From NCBI GenBank assembly GCA_022865725.1, contig JALHTP010000272.1:1-5772 (forward strand): a stretch of 5,772 nucleotides of DNA. The letters are read 5' to 3'. Every line of letters starts with the position of its first letter. The first letter of the stretch is position 1. The position numbers were made by a program, and so were the translations under genes. Shown here piece by piece: positions 4,286 through 5,772 of the stretch. The notes beneath the pieces are model-generated. The model saw only the letters and a list, made by a program, of their open reading frames with translations, was not told where the DNA came from and made no database searches. This stretch comes from Methyloceanibacter sp. GTDB taxonomy: Bacteria > Pseudomonadota > Alphaproteobacteria > Rhizobiales > Methyloligellaceae.

Positions 4286-5772
4286 GTGCGAGGCGTCGTG
4301 GGCAGGCAGGACATGTCGTCCTGCCCGGCAGTGTCATGGCGGCTGCGTGGCGGGGCTGTTCTTGTAATCGCGTTCCTCGTCGTCACCGTCTTTGGCCGTC
4401 CGGCTAGCGCCGAGACGCTAAATGAGGCTTTGTCCGACGCCTATCTGATCAATCCCGTGCTGAATGCCGAGCGGGCAAGGCTCAGGGCGACCGACGAGCA
4501 GGTCGCTCTCGCCAAGTCCGGCCTGCGCCCGTTTGTCAGCGGCTCCGCCGACTACAACTATGTCAACCAGAACAGCGAGAGCGCGCGCTCAAGGGCGACC
4601 CCTGGTGGCGGCGGGGCCGGAGGAGACGCCATCGATCTAAGTTCGGCCGGTCTCACCACCGACGGCGTCACCCACCCGCACGGCTATTCCGTGCAACTCA
4701 CCCAGCCGCTGTTCGAGGGCTTCCAGAACCTCAATGCCATAAGACAGGCGAAGTCGACGGTGCAGGCGGCGCGCGAAGCCTTGCGCACCGTCGAGCAGAC
4801 GGTCCTGCTCGACGCCGCGACCGCCTATGTCAATGTGGTGCGCGACACGGCGATCGTCCGGCTGCGCGAGAACGACGTCTCAGTGCTGTCCGAGCAGCTC
4901 AAGGCGACCAAGGACCGCTTCGACGTCGGCGAGGTGACGCGCACCGACGTGGCGCAAGCCGAAGCCCGCCGCGCCGAGGCGCTGGCCACGCTCGCCGCCG
5001 CCCAAGCCAGTCTCAAGACCAGCCGCGCGGCCTATGAGCAGATCATCGGCCATCCCCCGGGCAACCTCGTCACGCCCAGCTCGATCCGCCATATGCTGCC
5101 CGCGAGCATCAACGAGGCCATGACGCTCGGCGATGGCGAGAACCCCATCATCCTCGCCGCCGTCTACAACGAGGAGGCTTCGCTTTACCTGGTCGAGCAG
5201 ATCATGGGGGAGCTCCTGCCCGAGGTCAGGCTGGAGGCGCAATATGAGAAGCGCTTCGACCAAAGCCAGTCTCTCGCGGAGCTCGAGACGACGACGGTCA
5301 CGGGGCGGGTGAATGTCCCCTTCTATCAGGGTGGCGGCGTCTCGGCCCGCGTGCGCCAGGCCAAGGAGACCAACAACCAGCTCAAGAAAGAGGTCGAGGA
5401 CGCCCGCCTCAGGGTGCATGCCGATGTGATCGCGAATTGGGGCATCTTGCAGTCCGCCGGTCCGGCGATCGAATCCGCCCAGGCGGCCGTCGCCGCCAAT
5501 AAGATCGCGCTCACCGGCGTGCGCGAGGAGGAGAAAGTGGGCCAGCGCACGACGCTCGATGTGCTGGACGCCCAGCGGGAGCTTCTGAATTCCCAAATCG
5601 GCCTCGTCACGGCGCTGCGCGAACGTCTCGTCGCCGAATATTCCCTGTACGCCGCAACCGGTAGGATGGACGCGCAAACCCTCGGTCTGGCAGTGCCTTA
5701 TTACGATCCGATCGAGCACTATGACATCGTCAAGAGCAAGTGGTGGGGATTGCGTCCGCCGACGCCGCCGGC
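4286..5772 (+). CDS. tolC: TolC-family outer-membrane efflux/secretion channel (3' end outside window)
   Basis: The frame encodes 495 residues to the window edge and no stop is reached. TolC proteins are trimeric outer-membrane barrels with a long periplasmic alpha tunnel that complete RND/MFP efflux pumps and type I secretion systems. A Sec signal peptide ends at PASA-ETLNEAL (Ala42/Glu43). The two structural halves are evident: YSVQLTQPLFEGF (134-146) and RFDVGEVTRTDVAQAEARRA (211-230) in the first, then TGRVNVPFYQGGGVSARVRQA (about 340-360) and VGQRTTLDVLDAQRELL (418-434) in the second, giving the internal repeat. The C-terminus ends near a Trp-rich and Pro-rich tail and looks almost complete. 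Start choice: GTG 4286 has GGAG at 4275-4278 seven nt upstream; ATG 4313 (signal peptide of 33 residues) has only a weak AGG site; ATG 4193 has none. A Gly-rich 25-residue insert lies near 108-130. No inner-membrane pump or adaptor lies nearby, as is common for a shared TolC. Confidence 0.93.
   Translation, partial: MRGVVGRQDMSSCPAVSWRLRGGAVLVIAFLVVTVFGRPASAETLNEALSDAYLINPVLNAERARLRATDEQVALAKSGLRPFVSGSADYNYVNQNSESARSRATPGGGGAGGDAIDLSSAGLTTDGVTHPHGYSVQLTQPLFEGFQNLNAIRQAKSTVQAAREALRTVEQTVLLDAATAYVNVVRDTAIVRLRENDVSVLSEQLKATKDRFDVGEVTRTDVAQAEARRAEALATLAAAQASLKTSRAAYEQIIGHPPGNLVTPSSIRHMLPASINEAMTLGDGENPIILAAVYNEEASLYLVEQIMGELLPEVRLEAQYEKRFDQSQSLAELETTTVTGRVNVPFYQGGGVSARVRQAKETNNQLKKEVEDARLRVHADVIANWGILQSAGPAIESAQAAVAANKIALTGVREEEKVGQRTTLDVLDAQRELLNSQIGLVTALRERLVAEYSLYAATGRMDAQTLGLAVPYYDPIEHYDIVKSKWWGLRPPTPP

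Noticed and set aside
4880..5719. 279-codon minus-strand frame opposite tolC
   Set aside because: TolC signatures run through the whole plus strand here; the antisense frame is a codon-bias artefact.
1..5772. CRISPR array, insertion sequence with terminal repeats, defence or toxin-antitoxin module
   Set aside because: No regularly spaced repeats, transposase motifs, terminal inverted repeats or toxin-antitoxin pair could be found on either strand.

Overview
The window looks like the chromosome of an alphaproteobacterium, most likely of the Hyphomicrobiales (rhizobia and relatives). The evidence is high GC with strong third-position GC, a TolC-family gene directly downstream of a divergent isoaspartate-methyltransferase-like gene (an arrangement I recall from rhizobia and Brucella), a bactofilin, and alphaproteobacterial-type tRNA-Asn and tRNA-Cys genes. 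The genus cannot be fixed from the sequence alone.

Layout, left to right. Positions 1-738 are the C-terminal part of a P-type cation ATPase (5' end outside the window). Positions 739-959 are a spacer with one well-started 24-codon micro-ORF. Positions 960-1496 encode a bactofilin, a self-polymerising beta-helical cytoskeletal protein. Positions 1497-2149 look decayed: a perfect 11-bp inverted repeat, the signal peptide and first strands of a staphylococcal-nuclease-like protein cut off after about 40 residues, and an 11-bp tandem duplication. This stretch ends at the 3' end of tRNA-Asn(GTT), on the minus strand at 2150-2225. Next come a two-helix inner-membrane protein (2429-2707), an FNR/FixK-like half-palindrome (2747-2760), and a small lipoprotein with a PepSY-like fold (2832-3092). 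tRNA-Cys(GCA) lies on the minus strand at 3208-3281 and has a recognisable upstream -35 element. The right third holds the methyltransferase-like gene (3449-4132), a weak hairpin terminator candidate, and a TolC-family outer-membrane channel gene that runs off the window end without a stop.

How the parts relate. The methyltransferase-like gene and tolC point the same way, 150-180 bp apart, and may share transcription, but the first enzyme lacks the substrate-side residues of true protein repair methyltransferases. No inner-membrane pump or adaptor for TolC is in view. The left and middle genes look independent of one another.

No complete new multi-gene system is visible. The best leads are a 14-bp direct repeat that includes the last bases of tRNA-Cys and recurs just beyond tRNA-Asn, bracketing about 1.07 kb; the degenerate methyltransferase next to tolC; the micro-ORF before the bactofilin; and the FNR-like box before the lipoprotein.
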